A stretch of DNA of 64,000 nt from Elymus sibiricus (Eukaryota > Streptophyta > Magnoliopsida > Poales > Poaceae), in assembly GCA_039707655.1 (NCBI GenBank), contig CM077668.1, positions 400,981,630-401,045,629 of the forward strand, given 5' to 3'. This document shows, piece by piece, positions 47,448 to 59,140 of the stretch. Within the stretch, counting starts at the first letter, position 1. Every line of letters begins with the position of its first letter. Below the pieces are notes generated by a model that did not search any database, was not told where the DNA came from, and saw nothing but the letters and a program-made list of their open reading frames with translations. Both the position numbers and the translations under genes were made by a program.

Positions 47448-48119
47448 CTAAAAATAATTTTCAGTAGCATCATGAAGAAATTCAACAATATAACTATCAC
47501 ATAAAGTATTCTTTTCATGATCCACAATCATAGAATTTTTATTACTCTCCACATAAGCAATTTTCTTCTCATTCATAATAGTGGGAGCAAATTCAACAAA
47601 ATGACTATCATGAGATACTTGATTGGCATAATCCAATTGAAAATTAAAATCATGATGACAAGTTTCATAGTTATCATTATTCTTTATAGCATACATGTCA
47701 TCACAATAATCATCATAGATAGCAACTTTGTTGCCATAATCAATTAAAACCTCTTCCAAAATAGTGGATTCATCATTAAATAAAGTCACGACCACTCCAA
47801 ATCCATTTTCATCCATATAATCATCATAAATAGGCGGCATGAAATCATCATAATAAATTTTCTCATCAAAACTTGGGGGACTAAAAATATCATCTTCATC
47901 AAACATAGCATCCCCAAGCTTGTAGTTTTTCATATCATTAGCATCATGGGTATTCAAAGAATTCATACTAACAACATTGCAATCATGCTCATCATTCAAA
48001 GATTTTATGCCAAACATTTTATTAAATTCTTCTTCTATCAATTGAGCACAATTTTCCTCTCCATCATTTTCAAGAAAGACATGAAAAAGACGAATAATAT
48101 GAGGCAACCTCAATTCCAA
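47448..48119 (-). pseudogene. Acidic accessory ORF of element F, truncated by a stop
   Basis: A 223-residue frame, the counterpart of 4140-5074. It starts MELRLPHII and contains KLGDAMFDEDD and repeated YDDY clusters. It reads through the point where A has a frameshift but stops at ATENYF, where A has a Tyr-Glu continuation; downstream the related sequence persists without a frame. The highly acidic, Tyr-rich composition with no known motif gives no function. The retention of most residues between A and F suggests recent common descent or past selection. Confidence 0.7.
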
Positions 48120-48216
48120 TTTTTTTGTAGTTTTCTTTTATACACAAAACTAGTGATAAAACAAGAAACTAAAAGATTCGATTGCAAGATCTAAAGATAT
48201 ACCTTCAAGCACTCAC

Positions 48217-48234
48217 CTCCCCAGCAACGGCGCC
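48217..48234 (-). other. Primer binding site of element F
   Basis: The minus strand reads TGGCGCCGTTGCTGGGGAG, one base different from A (C to T at position 12). Confidence 0.85.
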
Positions 48235-48245
48235 AGAAAAGAGCT

Positions 48246-49922
48246 TGATGTCTACTACATAAATTATTCTTGTAGACTCGTGTTGGGCCTCCAAGCGCAG
48301 AGTTTTATAGGACAGTAGCAATTTTCCCTCAAGTGGATGACCTAAGGTTTATCAATTCGTGGGAGGCGTAGATTGAAGATGGTATCTCTCAAACAACCCT
48401 GCAACCAAAAACAAGAAATCTCTTGTGTCCCCAACACACCCAATACAATGGTAAATTGTATAGGTGCACTAGTTCGGCGAAGAGATGGTGATAAAAGTGT
48501 AGTATGGATAGTAGATATAGGTTTTTGTAATCTGAAAATAAAAAAATAGCAAGGTAGCAAGTGATAAAACAGAGCACAAACGGTATTGCAATGCTTAAAA
48601 ACAAGGCCTAGGGTTCATACTTTCACTAGTGCAATCTCTCAACAATGCTAACATAATTGGATCATATAATCATCCCTCAACGTGCGATGAAGAATCACTC
48701 TCAAGTTCCTATTAGCGGAGAACATAAGATAGAAATTGTTTGTAGGGTACGAAACCACCTCAAAGTTATCCTTTCCGATCGATCTATTGAGCTATTCCTA
48801 TAAGTGTCACAAACAGCCCTAGAGTTCGTACTAAAATAACACCATATGATACACATCAACCAACTCTAATGTCACCTAGATACTCCAATGTCACCACAAG
48901 TATCCATGAGTTGATTATACGATATGCATCAAACAACTTCATAATCATAATATTCAATCCACACAAAGAACTCCAAGGAGCACCCCAAAGTTTCTATCGG
49001 AGAAAAGATAATGAAAACGTGCATCAACCCCTATGCATAGATTACCCCAATGTCACCTCGGGAATCTGCGAGTTGAGTGCCAAAACATATATCAAGTGAA
49101 TCAATATAATACCCCATTGTCACCACGGGTATTCATATGCAAAACATACATCAAGTGTTCTCAAATCTGAAATATTCAATTCGACAATAACGAAACCTCA
49201 AAGGGAAAAGATTCGATTCATCACAACAAGGATAGAGAGGGAAGAAACACCATATGATCCAACTATATTAACAAAGCTCACAATACATCAAGATCGTGCC
49301 ATATCAAGAACACGAGAGAGAGAGATCAAACACATAGCTACTAGTACATACCCTCAGCCCCGAGGGTGAACTACTCCCTCCTCATCATGGAGACCGCCGG
49401 GATGATGAAGATGGCCTCCGGTGATGATTCCTCCCTCTGGCAGGGTGCCGGAAAAGGGTTGTAGATTAGATCGTGGAGGTACAGAGGCTTGCGACGGCGT
49501 AAAAACTCATATAGGTTAACTTTCGGAGGTTTCTGAATATATATGATTTTTTGGCGTTGGAATCACGTGAAGAAGGGCCACAGGGGGCCCACGAGGCACC
49601 AGGGCGCGTCTGGGGGGGTGGCGTGCCCTGGTGGCTCGTGGGGCCCCTATGGGTCTTCTGGCCACCTCCCGAAGCTTCTAGTGTCTCTTATGTTCCAGAA
49701 AAAATCGTTAAAAAGTTTCGCTGCATTTGGACTTCATTTGATATAGATTTTCTGGAAAACCAAAAACAAGCAGAAAACAGCAACTGGCACTGGGCACTAG
49801 GTCAATATGTTAGTCCATGAAAATCATATAAAAGCTATATAAAAGTGCACCAAAATCATACAAAACTATAATAAACATGGCATGAATACTTCATAAATTA
49901 TAGATACGTTGGAGACGTATCA
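48246..49922 (-). mobile_element. 5' LTR of element F
   Basis: A 1,677-bp LTR, TGATGTCTACTAC to GGAGACGTATCA on the plus strand. Confidence 0.9.
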
Positions 49923-51213
49923 GTCAGCGAAAGCAACAATATCTGAGTACAGACATAATTAGACAAGTTTGCCTTAAGAAGGCTAGCAAAACAACGACAA
50001 CTAGATCGAAAAGGTGCAGGCCTCCTGCCTGGGGCCTCCTAACTACTCCTGGTCGTCGGTCTCCTCGTAGTAGTAGGCTCCATCGGGGATCTCCGGCTTC
50101 TGGGCTCCGTCATCTGATTGCAGCAACTGGGTAGGGGGAAAATGTAGCAAAGCAACCGTGAGTACTCATCCAAAGTACTCGCAAGACTTACATCAGATCT
50201 ATGCTAAGTATGCATCAGTATCAAGGGAAGGGTTTGTCTGAGGACTATACTGCAGAAATGCTAGAATAGAAGGGAAGACCTAGCTTAACGAAGACTAGCC
50301 TCTTGCAGCGTCTTGCAGCATCAGAAGAGAGTAGAGTAACATATCATATAGTAAGAAGTATATATTAGCCATGCCCAGAGATCCTTCCTCAACTCCCTGC
50401 GAGAAAGTGATCCCAGAGCCATCACATCAGTTTAGTATCACAAGTATCCAGTTCTAGTTGTAGTAGATTGGGATACAACTCCGAGCATCCTGTTGCCGAG
50501 GACACGGCTATTCGAATGGATTTACTTCCCTGCAGGGGTGCACCAACTTACCCAACATGCTCGATTAACTCTGGCCGGACACACTTTTCCGGGTCATGCC
50601 CGGCCTCGGCTGATCAACATGACGTAGTCCTACCTAGGCTCAACAAAGAGGTCAGCACGTCGGTCTACATCCTAAGAGCGATGGGGTCATGGGCCAATCG
50701 TCCTAAGCACTCTTGAGCGTTGCGCGACTGGCCGGGGACCAGACCCACCTCCTTATACAAGTGCAGGCGGTTACCGTCCACCCCAACAATCAACCCACAT
50801 CTCTGAACTGTGACATCTGAAGAGCTTTCGAAAGAATCGTACGACGCCGAGTGCCCATAACCTATCCCGCGTGGTGGTTAGTGCGAAAAGGCCAAAGACC
50901 TACTCAAATCATATATCCAAACCCGTTAGTGTGTTGGGAGCTCGCGGTGACGATCAGTGCTGCTGTCGCCCCATCTCGCGGTCTTACGACAAGGGCCAGG
51001 CCCATCCCTCTCTAGGGCGGTCTCTGCCTGCCCGGTCGTGCCGCGTTAATAACTCTCGCGGGTACCCCTAGGTTCGACCCGGCTTATTAAGAGACTGTTG
51101 GGAACTCAGGTCCACCTCTACAAGGGTGGTACCACCTGTCCCTTCAGTCCCACAGTAACAGTTAAGGGGGGACAGTTAAAGTAGTTGTGTGTCCGTACCA
51201 TCAAGGTGAACTC

Positions 51214-51421
51214 AGAGGAATCACCCTCGGTAGGTTCACACCTGAAGTAAAATGTCAAGGTGAACTTGGAGGAATCACCCTCGATGGGTTCATGCTTGAG
51301 GTGCTGCACAACAGAGTCATCATCGGGAGTGGTGAGCGAGGAATCACCCTCGGTAAACCACACCTGATGTGCTACACAACAGAGATATCATCGGAAGTGG
51401 GATACGAGGCATCACCCTCGG
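51214..51421 (+). repeat. Four-copy repeat in the LTR of E with gaggaatcaccctcgg core
   Basis: The core occurs near 51215, 51269, 51338 and 51406, spaced 54, 69 and 68 bases apart, with related flanks (acctga, acaacagag, tcatcgg). The core is partly self-complementary (gagg...cctc). Confidence 0.75.
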
Positions 51422-52739
51422 CACTCGATAGTAGCTCTGCAGGGTCGTACAACTAAGGGGGTACTAGTGGTGTGTTCGGTCTCTATACAATGATCACATT
51501 GATCGAGTCACCCGGTAGAAAAGCATGGCAACACAGACAAGGGTGTAGGACCAATGATGGATCACTAACCAGCCTATACTAAGCATATAGGACAACAGGT
51601 AAAGTATGAACAGCAAGTTACAAAATCAGGCTATGCATCAGAATAGGAGTTATCGAATAACAGTAGCAAAATCTAATGCAAGCATGGGAGAGAAAGAATG
51701 GGCGATATAGTAATGATCAAGGGGGTTTTGCTCGCCTGGTAGCTCTACTGCAAGTCGCTAAACGTCTGCGGCGTAGTCGTACTCAGTGGCGTCAGCGTCG
51801 GTCTCGGGGTTTACCGGAGAAGAAGAGGGGGAAGAAACAATAAATACAAGGCAAACAAATGCATCACATTGCATGACATGATAGTAGGCTATTAGGGGTG
51901 ACCTAATGCACTACTAAGTATTATAGACGGAGCGGCAAAATATTCGGAAACATTTTCCCGGCTCCAGGCATTTATCGGTTAGACGATCCGGAGGGGAAGG
52001 TTCCATATTTGCTGTGTTGGGGGCATGTGGTAGGTATGTGGATGGCGTATTCAGATTCGTCTTATTTTTCTGATCATTTTTCATATATAAATTATTTTCA
52101 TCTGAGTTACGGTTTATTTTATATGAATTTCCAAAGCTTAAATGAATTTCTGGATTTTCTGCATTTATTTTAATTTGAAATATTAATTGGACAAAAGCTA
52201 TGGGTACACAGAAGTGTACCCAGCAGAGTGCGAGAGGGAGGCTGACAGGTGGGGTCCAGTGGCTGAGTCAGCCCAGTCAACAATTGACTGTTGACTGGTC
52301 AAATCTGGGCAGTGGGGCCCAGGTGTCATGGGGTCATTTAACAGATTGCTTAGTCAGTCTAATTAGTGGTGGGGCCCTACCGTCAGTGGGGTTAGCACCT
52401 ATAATATCATTAACAGATGATTAGCACCTATAATTAGGCCGGCCCCACGTGGCAGCGGCACAAGGAGGTGTGCACGTGCGCGTGCATCAGAAGAGGAGCA
52501 CGGCACGGCCGTGGGCACGGCCAGCAGGTAAGGGCCGCGGCAGGGGCGCGGGCATGGGCAGAGCGCGGCCACGCGAGCAGGGGGGCGACTTGGGGGCGGC
52601 CAGCGAGCGGCCGAAGGGCGTGGGCGCGAGGCCAGGTGTGGCGCGGGCGCAGCCAAGGCGCGGGAACGCAGCCAGGGGCTCGCGGGCGCGGAGCTCGGGC
52701 GACAGCAGCAGCCAAGAGCAACAGCAGCGGCAAGGAGCA

Positions 52740-52870
52740 GTAGAGTAGCAGCAGCTGCAGCTAGCAGGAGCAGCAGCAAAGCAACAACAACAGCTGCTAG
52801 CAGGAGCAGCAGCGGTGGCGGCTGCGGCTACTAGTAGGAGCAGCGGCGGCTGCTAGCAGGAGCGGCAGCA
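52740..52870. repeat. Expanded GCA/GGAGCAG tract in the LTR of E
   Basis: Imperfect repeats of gctgctagcaggagcagc present only in the right LTR; the left LTR reads directly from gtagagtggcagcagc to acaacagcaatag near 37780. It expanded after the LTRs were made equal, or was lost from the left copy. Confidence 0.75.
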
Positions 52871-53980
52871 GCACAACAGCAATAGAGCAGCGAGCAGCAG
52901 GGCAGCACAGCGGCAGGGAGCAGCAGCGCAGCGGTAGAGAGCAGCAATAGCAAAGGAGCAGCGGGTGCAAGTGTACGCGGAAGCGGAGCTCCGGCCACGG
53001 TGAACAACGGCGTAAACGGGACGGATCGAAGGGGGAAAACAGGGGGAAACAAGAGGAGGCTCACCTAGGAGGCGCACGAAGGCCCGTTGAAAGCTTAGGG
53101 GCGCAGGGGTGGCCGGACTTGAGGAAGAACGCCGGCGGCCGTAGATTGAAGAAGGCAGTCGATCCAGTCGATGTAGGTGCTCCGAGTTCGAGCGCGTCTA
53201 CGTAGTCGAAGGAGAGGAGCGTCGCGGACCTCCTTGACAAGCTAGCGGGGCTCGGGGGGCACGGTGGCCGTGGGATCGACGGGGTGACGGCGACGGAAAT
53301 GCTCGGCCTTGCGCGATAGAAAAGAGAACAAGAGGGGAAAGGAGAGCTGGGGGGCTAGGGTTGCCGGGGGGTCGGGGGAGCCTTATAGATCGCGGGGGAG
53401 CGGCGGATGGCCGGCACGTGGCCATCTGCGGCCACGGACGCTGCACGCGCGTCCACCCAGCCTCTGATGAACAGAGGTGTTGGGCTGGGCTGTGCACTGT
53501 GCACTTGCGGCCCAGTCCAACAGTGAGTCTTTTACATTTTTTCTTTGCTATTTTCTATTTCTTTATTTCTCTACTTTTTTGCATTTTATTTTAGCTCCAA
53601 ATGAATTTAGTTGAACATAATATTTAGCACATAAATACTAGGCAGTGGTTTGAGCTAGCCCAGCAAGTTTCAAATATTTTGAATAGTTTAAATATTTGCT
53701 TAAATTAAATTGGTTCAAATAAATGCTGCTAGTTTAGTTTTAAATAGGTTAAGGGCATTTTAGTAATTCAAATAATGTTGGCTTTTACATGATAATTACT
53801 AGGGGATTATTTGAAACATCACGTACATTTTTGTTTGACTGTTTGAAGAAGTAATATTTTGACTTGCGATTCGATTTGAATTTGACTTTATTTTTATCGA
53901 GTGGCAATTTGGCTTAGCAAACATGGTGACTTGGCATCATTAGGTTGGAATTACTGTAGCATGATTATCGGGGTGTTACA

Positions 53981-54480
53981 CGACTACCCTAAAAAGCTTG
54001 TTGTTGTGACCGTCGTTTGAAAAACGTGCAGTTGTGATCCCTCTTGAAAACTTGCAGTCGCAACGGGCCTTCAAAAACGTGCAGTTGCAATTCCCCCTTG
54101 AAAAACTTGTAGTTACAACTACCCTAGAGGAACTTGCAGTTGCGACTGGCCTTGGAAAACTTGCAATCGTGATCCGCCTTGGAAAAACATGAAGTCGCGA
54201 CTACCCCCTAGGGGACGCGTCCAGTTGCTACCCTCCGTTAAAAAACTAGCAATTGCGACGGGCCTTAAAACGCATGCAATGGCGAGCCTTGAAATCTTAC
54301 AATTGCGTCTACATTTGAAAGTTTGTGATTGCAAATATCCCCCTCGTTGACAACTTGTAGTTGCAACTACCGCTAGAGACACGCGCAGTTGCAACTATCC
54401 CTAGAGACATGTGTAGTTACGACCACCCTTTTAAAAGAACTTACAGTTGTAACTGCCCCTTTAAAAATTTGAATTAAATA
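53981..54480. repeat. Degenerate array of about 30-bp monomers
   Basis: About sixteen copies of a unit like ttgaaaaacttgcagttgca followed by actaccc run without interruption, spaced roughly 27-35 bases, with many substitutions. Element E inserted into the array, because the first base after E continues a unit (cgactaccct). The array on the other side is gone. I cannot assign it to a known family; subterminal repeats of a DNA transposon are one option. Confidence 0.7.
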
Positions 54481-55956
54481 TGCATTAGCGTATACCTCTC
54501 AACACAGAAAAAAACTTCAAAAAAGAACAAAAAAAACATAAGGCAACTAAAAAAGTAGATTGAGCCATTTTACTGAAAGTAAAGAAAAAAAAAGAACCCA
54601 ACTAGGACCATGGAAAAATGTGATCTAAGGGGAGAAAAATGTGATCTAAGGGGAGAAAAATGTGAAGTGGCACATGGATCAAAATGTTCAAAACAAAACT
54701 AAAAAAATGTGATTTTAATCTACAAAAAATAAGAAAAAACAAAAAATCTATTTCTCAGGATCTCGCTCTCTCACCTCACTCTCTCAGCCGCCAAGGAAAC
54801 AAAAGACAATGGGAAAATGACTGATGATATGGCTAGTCATGTACAACGATAAAACCTCCAAAAAAGGGCCCCGAGTCAGGCTACAACCTCCAAAACAACA
54901 AAATAGGCATGTGAATAAACCAAAAAAATTCAGGCCACAAGCTAAACAACAAACGGAGCGCGCCATGCCGGCTACAACGCTCGTCACCGAGAAAATGTGA
55001 ATCGTGACGCCAAAAAAATTGACGGCTCACAAAGTGAATGAGATTTAGCAAAACCGATAAAAACACATATAGGATATATATAAACAAAAAACACAAATAA
55101 TATTTATAAAACCAAAAATCACAAATAAGATTTATAAAATTGAGGAATAAAAAATATTTTTTTAGCAAAATAGGAAAAATATAGAAAATGGGAAAATAGA
55201 AGAGAAAAACAAAAAAAATAGTGAAAAACCTAAATGATCAGTTTTACAATCTATGGCAACAAATGAATATTAAGCTGAAAAAACAAAATGAATGTACTAA
55301 AAAATAGGAAAAAGTGGAATAAAGTTCTACTAAATATTGTCAAACAAAAAGAAACAATGATCTCTTTCCTCGGCTCTCACACTCTCAGCCCATTCTCTCG
55401 CCACCGGAGACGAACAGAAAACACTGAGGAAGTGAAGGAAAAAAATGATCCGCCAATACGGCTCCTATTATACAACTAGAAGCGGACTGATATCTATTGT
55501 AGAACAGACTGCGAGCCAGGATGCAAGCATGTCAGCTGCCAAAAACGGGCCTAGAAACACAGGAGAAAACGGCGCGAGACAAAAATAACTCCGACATGGG
55601 CCGCGCCCAGCCGGGACAACGCTGCACAACTGGGAAACGCACGAATCAGGACACAAATTACATCTAATGGCTGACGTGATGAATGATGCCAAACTAAAAT
55701 TTAGCTAGCTGAGTTTTAGCAAAACCGATTAAATTAATCCAGTGGCCTTAAGACCATCCGGTCTAGGCGTCCCATAACGTGCACTGTCTGCGCACGCTCT
55801 AGGACCCGCCGCCGCCATCTTCCACCATCCTGTCTTCGGGAGGAATCACTGCAAAGTTCCTGCCAGTCCCATCTGCCGTCGACGTCACCACGACACCAGA
55901 CGGCGCCACCAGCCTGCACGCGTCGATCAAACCGCGTCCAACACAGAGACTCTTTC
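54481..55956. other. AT-rich region without a recognisable gene
   Basis: Long A-rich runs and short broken frames. Two parts (about 54740-55055 and 55355-55745) share a weak order of words: ctctctcac...ctctcagcc, then atgg or tacgg and gagccagg/gagtcagg, then tttagcaaaaccgat. This suggests an old internal duplication. No coding is supported. Confidence 0.4.
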
Positions 55957-55966
55957 TATTCTGATT

Positions 55967-57031
55967 TTTTAAAGGGAATATATTAATATCACGAAGATAC
56001 CAAATACACCCAGCCTCTGCACCAACAAGATATCGAAAGACATCCAGGATACACACACCCAAGAACAAAATAAAAAAGAGAGAGAGAAATATAAAAACAA
56101 AGACCTTGTCGTAGTGATGAAACACTCGCACCAACAAGACTCTAACCACCACCAAAGACAACACTCGGACCGCAAAAGAGGTTCTTCAAAAGTGACGCTT
56201 CTAAGAAGGAAACAATACACAAGCGTTGTCGTTGCCCGATCAAGGATCTTGAGTTTTCACCCTGAAGAAAGACCGAGATCCCAAAACAATGCCTTTAGCA
56301 AGGCCATTGTCAGGTACAACCAATGAAGACTAGACCTTGGGTTTTCACCCAGGAAATCGCGGCTCGGTACTCGAGAGCACCACCAGCAATGCTTTCCACT
56401 TGTGTTGTCGCCCCCTCCTGCCAAGGCCGCTGCTGCAAGTACTCAACACCCGACACACAGGAAAAACCTGTGCCCCAAGTCTTCATTGTAACCAAAACTC
56501 CTCTCCGCCATTACAAGCCTCCGATCGCAGCCGCCATGACTTTCTTCACCACTGTCAATGCATGGAAATCTATACTTAGACATGTCCCATGGCACCGGCA
56601 AGATAGCAAAGCTTGGCGCCACGCCCTCATGAAGCAGCCGCCCATCTGTCTGAAGCGCGTAGTGGCCGTGGCCCGTAGGCCCAGATCGGGCCCTGAACAG
56701 GCCCGCTGCCGCCGCCGCTCGCCATGGCAGCATCATTTCACATCGCACCGCCGTGCGCCGGCCACGTCCTATCCGCCATCGCCCAGCGCCGCCACACCTC
56801 GTCTTCATCTCCGCAGACCACCTCACACGCGCGTCCGTCGCCGTGCATCCCCGCACAGATGCACCACAACTGCGTGCCTCCTCTGCCCTCCACCTTCGGC
56901 GAGACGGGCGCCGCCACCCGGTGGCGGCGGCGGTCATGGGAATCGGGCTGGGGGAGGCCCTGCTAGGGTTTGGTGGAGCCTCCAGAGTCGCCCGAGCAGA
57001 GGCGACCCGAGAGGTGCGGCCTCAGATTCAG
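55967..57031 (-). mobile_element. Possible non-LTR retroelement insertion, minus strand
   Basis: On the minus strand the 3' end reads gatattaatatattccc and then TTTAAAAAA, the type of tail seen on grass non-LTR elements. The short sequence tattctgatt occurs on both sides (55957-55966 and 57032-57041) and may be the TSD. The 5' part is GC-rich with overlapping open frames on both strands; none has a known domain. Confidence 0.45.
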
Positions 57032-57041
57032 ATATTCTGAT

Positions 57042-57821
57042 TATTTATTGTGTGTTATTTTTATTTTTTCGGTGAGTAGAAATGATAAATCCGAAGAATT
57101 CGAGAAAGATTGAGAAGTGACGGGGAGATCGTCTTGATGACTTTGCTGAGCTAGATTGGAGAAGAAGACAAGATTACGACGACAAATGCAAAACTAGGGC
57201 GCAATCGCCAGTCTATCGCACCAATGGGTCTACTCGATGTGTTTGAAGTTTTCCGCTGTAATTTGGAGCTATAAGCTCGGTATGTATGGATGTTATTTTG
57301 ATATCAGTTCAACCATGGGCAGCGACACACTAATCATGGGATCGTTGTAGGATGCACAGGGAGGCTTCGGTAAGCTAGCTAGGCCGAGGACCCCATAGTA
57401 ACACATCTTTTTCCATCACTCCGAAACAAAAGCGCAGAAGGCATGGTGACACCAAGAAGCTACTTGATGACACATGAGTTTGATATATGAAGGCATGCAT
57501 GATTTAAACAATTTGGTGACTAATTATTTCTCGACATTGTTTTAGTCTAAGATATTGGAACCAGACCCAGATGCAACTGACAAGGTGAAGCCCATGGTTA
57601 ACCATGCCATGAACACAAACTTAATGGCTCGCTTCTTCCGGAGGAGGTGCACAAGGCAAGGTAGGGCCCCAACGAGTTGGACACTACTCTGCTTGTGGTC
57701 GGTGATGGAAGATGATCTATGGCGGTAGCACTACTCTGCTATTGTCAAGTGCATCGCCAGGCAGGCGTAAGGTGTGGGAAGAGCTAGTTAGGGGTTTTGG
57801 TCCGTGGGTGTATTACATATG
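57042..57821 (+). other. Low-copy flank and degenerate LINE fragment of locus 3, first part
   Basis: From about 57430 the sequence parallels 25365-25600 (gacaccaagaagctacttga, then atttaaacaatttggtga, then LEPDPDATDKVKPM in translation). It is the same LINE ORF2 fragment as at 25260-26073 and is broken by stops. It is interrupted by element G. Nothing is recognised at 57042-57420. Confidence 0.55.
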
Positions 57822-57983
57822 TGTTGAGTATAATGTTTATTTAGGAAACATAGGATAGCGTAGGATTTATTCTACCTTGCCTTGTATTTCAAGATGATCA
57901 TGTACTCCTATATATATGCCCACGACGCTTAAGCAATAAATCCATCGATTCCGCCAATCCTCTCCCTCTATTCCCTTCTAACA
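57822..57983 (+). mobile_element. 5' LTR of element G
   Basis: 162 bp, TGTTGAGTATAATG to CTTCTAACA, with tatatatatgcc near 57911 as a likely TATA box and aataaa at 57935 as a possible poly(A) signal. Confidence 0.9.
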
Positions 57984-57994
57984 TGGTATCAGAC
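57984..57994 (+). other. Primer binding site of element G
   Basis: tggtatcagac is complementary in its first ten bases to the 3' end of initiator tRNA-Met and lies directly at the LTR end. Confidence 0.85.
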
Positions 57995-58376
57995 TAATCG
58001 ATCCAACCCTAGCCGCCGCCCGCTGCTTCCGCCCCCGCGCCGCCCCCGGGGCGGTCGGCCTCCATGACCGCCGCCGGGGGCCGCGCCGCCCGTACCTAGG
58101 GTTCGTTCGCCGGTCGTGTTGATCGGCTGCCCTAGAGAGTCTTTTCCCCGATCCTTTGATCCGGGTTTTTCTCTCTCTCGCCGGTCACCTTGATCGGCGT
58201 TTACTTTTTGGTTTACCGATCATAGATCGGATTGCGTCGCCCGCCGCCGCCATCGACCTCCGTGCGCCTCTACTCCAACACCAGCGCGACCCGTCGGCTT
58301 CTTCACCGACTCGGCGGCCTCGCGCGACAGGCGGCCCCTCACGCCCGTCGTCCGCGCGTCTGCCCGCCCGTCGCCC

Positions 58377-59140
58377 TGACCCGGCGGCCTCGCGCGATGC
58401 GGCGGCCCATCACAGCCGCCGTTCGCGCGTCGTCTCGCCCGTCGATCTACGCCGGCTGTCGCCGCCCTACTCCAACCGGGACTCCTGCGCGCCCACCCGG
58501 CCTTCGCCCCGACCTGGCGGCCTCGCGCAATGCGGTGGCCCATCACAGCCGCCGTTCGCGCGTCGGCTCGCCCGTCGATCTACGCAGGCTGTCGCCGCCC
58601 TGCTACGACCGGGACTCTGCCACCACCCCGCCTCCACCGAGCGGCGTCCCCGACCTCGCGCGCGATCGGATTAATCACCCGCCCGCTGCCGCGATCCACC
58701 TCATCAGCGCCGTGCGACCGACCTGGCCCGTCGGTTCCGCGCGCCTCCGCAGGTCCCGTGAAGACCGTCCCGAGTACAGCGCGCCCCTACACCGATCGAG
58801 CATCGGGTTGCCGCTGCGTCGCCCCGTCGGGTCGTAGCGCCGCAGCATGTGGTCCCCGCCGCCGCCCTGAGGCCGTCCCCGTGGTTGCACCATCCCGCGC
58901 GCTGCCGCTGCGTCGCCCCTTCGGGCCGTAGTGTCGCGGCCCGCGGTCAACCGCCGCCCCGAGGCCGTCCGCTCCAGACCGTCCCCGAGGCTGCACCGAC
59001 TCTCGCGCTGCCACTGCGTCGCCCCATCGGGCCGTAGCGAGCGTGGCACGCGGTCCATGCAACCGCCCCGAGGTCCTCCTGCCGTCGCCCCGACCCGCCC
59101 GCCCGCCGCTGCTGCGTCGCCCCTTCGGGCCGTAGCGCCG
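58377..59140 (+). repeat. GC-rich internal repeats of element G
   Basis: A unit of about 100 bp (cggcggcctcgcgc...gtcgatctacg) occurs at 58377 and 58518, with a weaker relative near 58310. A second word, gcgtcgcccc-tcggg-cgtag, occurs near 58816, 58909, 59015 and 59113. Many overlapping frames are open here on both strands because of the composition, so open frames are not evidence for genes. Confidence 0.75.

Larger units (their letters stand above)
42483..49922 (-). mobile_element. Complete non-autonomous Athila-like element F inserted in the LTR of E
   Basis: A 7.44-kb element with LTRs at 42483-44169 and 48246-49922 and the duplication GTCAG at 42478-42482 and 49923-49927. It reads on the minus strand. 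Its internal domain (44170-48245) aligns with that of A along its length. It has the same accessory ORF, the same primer site with one change, and the same six polypurine-like motifs. There is no pol. Confidence 0.92.
49928..53980 (-). mobile_element. 5' LTR of LARD-like element E, second segment
   Basis: It continues 42319-42482 after removal of F and one GTCAG. The whole right LTR is about 4.2 kb, longer than the internal domain. The part from 51879 aligns with the truncated left LTR, except for an extra GC-rich block near 52660-52700 and an expanded agcagc/ctagcaggagcag tract at about 52745-52865. The GC-rich open frames around 52400-53500 arise from these repeats and are not called as genes. 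Confidence 0.82.

Noticed and set aside
51118..51363. 81-residue frame with repeated EGDSS units
   Set aside because: The repetition is the nucleotide repeat of the LARD LTR read in one frame; no start context or domain supports a protein.
53981..54480. CRISPR-like look of regularly spaced short repeats
   Set aside because: Repeats are degenerate, spacers are not distinct from repeats, and the window is clearly a plant nuclear genome.
56323..57075. 250-residue plus-strand frame
   Set aside because: Composition-driven frame (Arg/Pro-rich) antisense to a probable non-LTR insertion; no domain or splice support.
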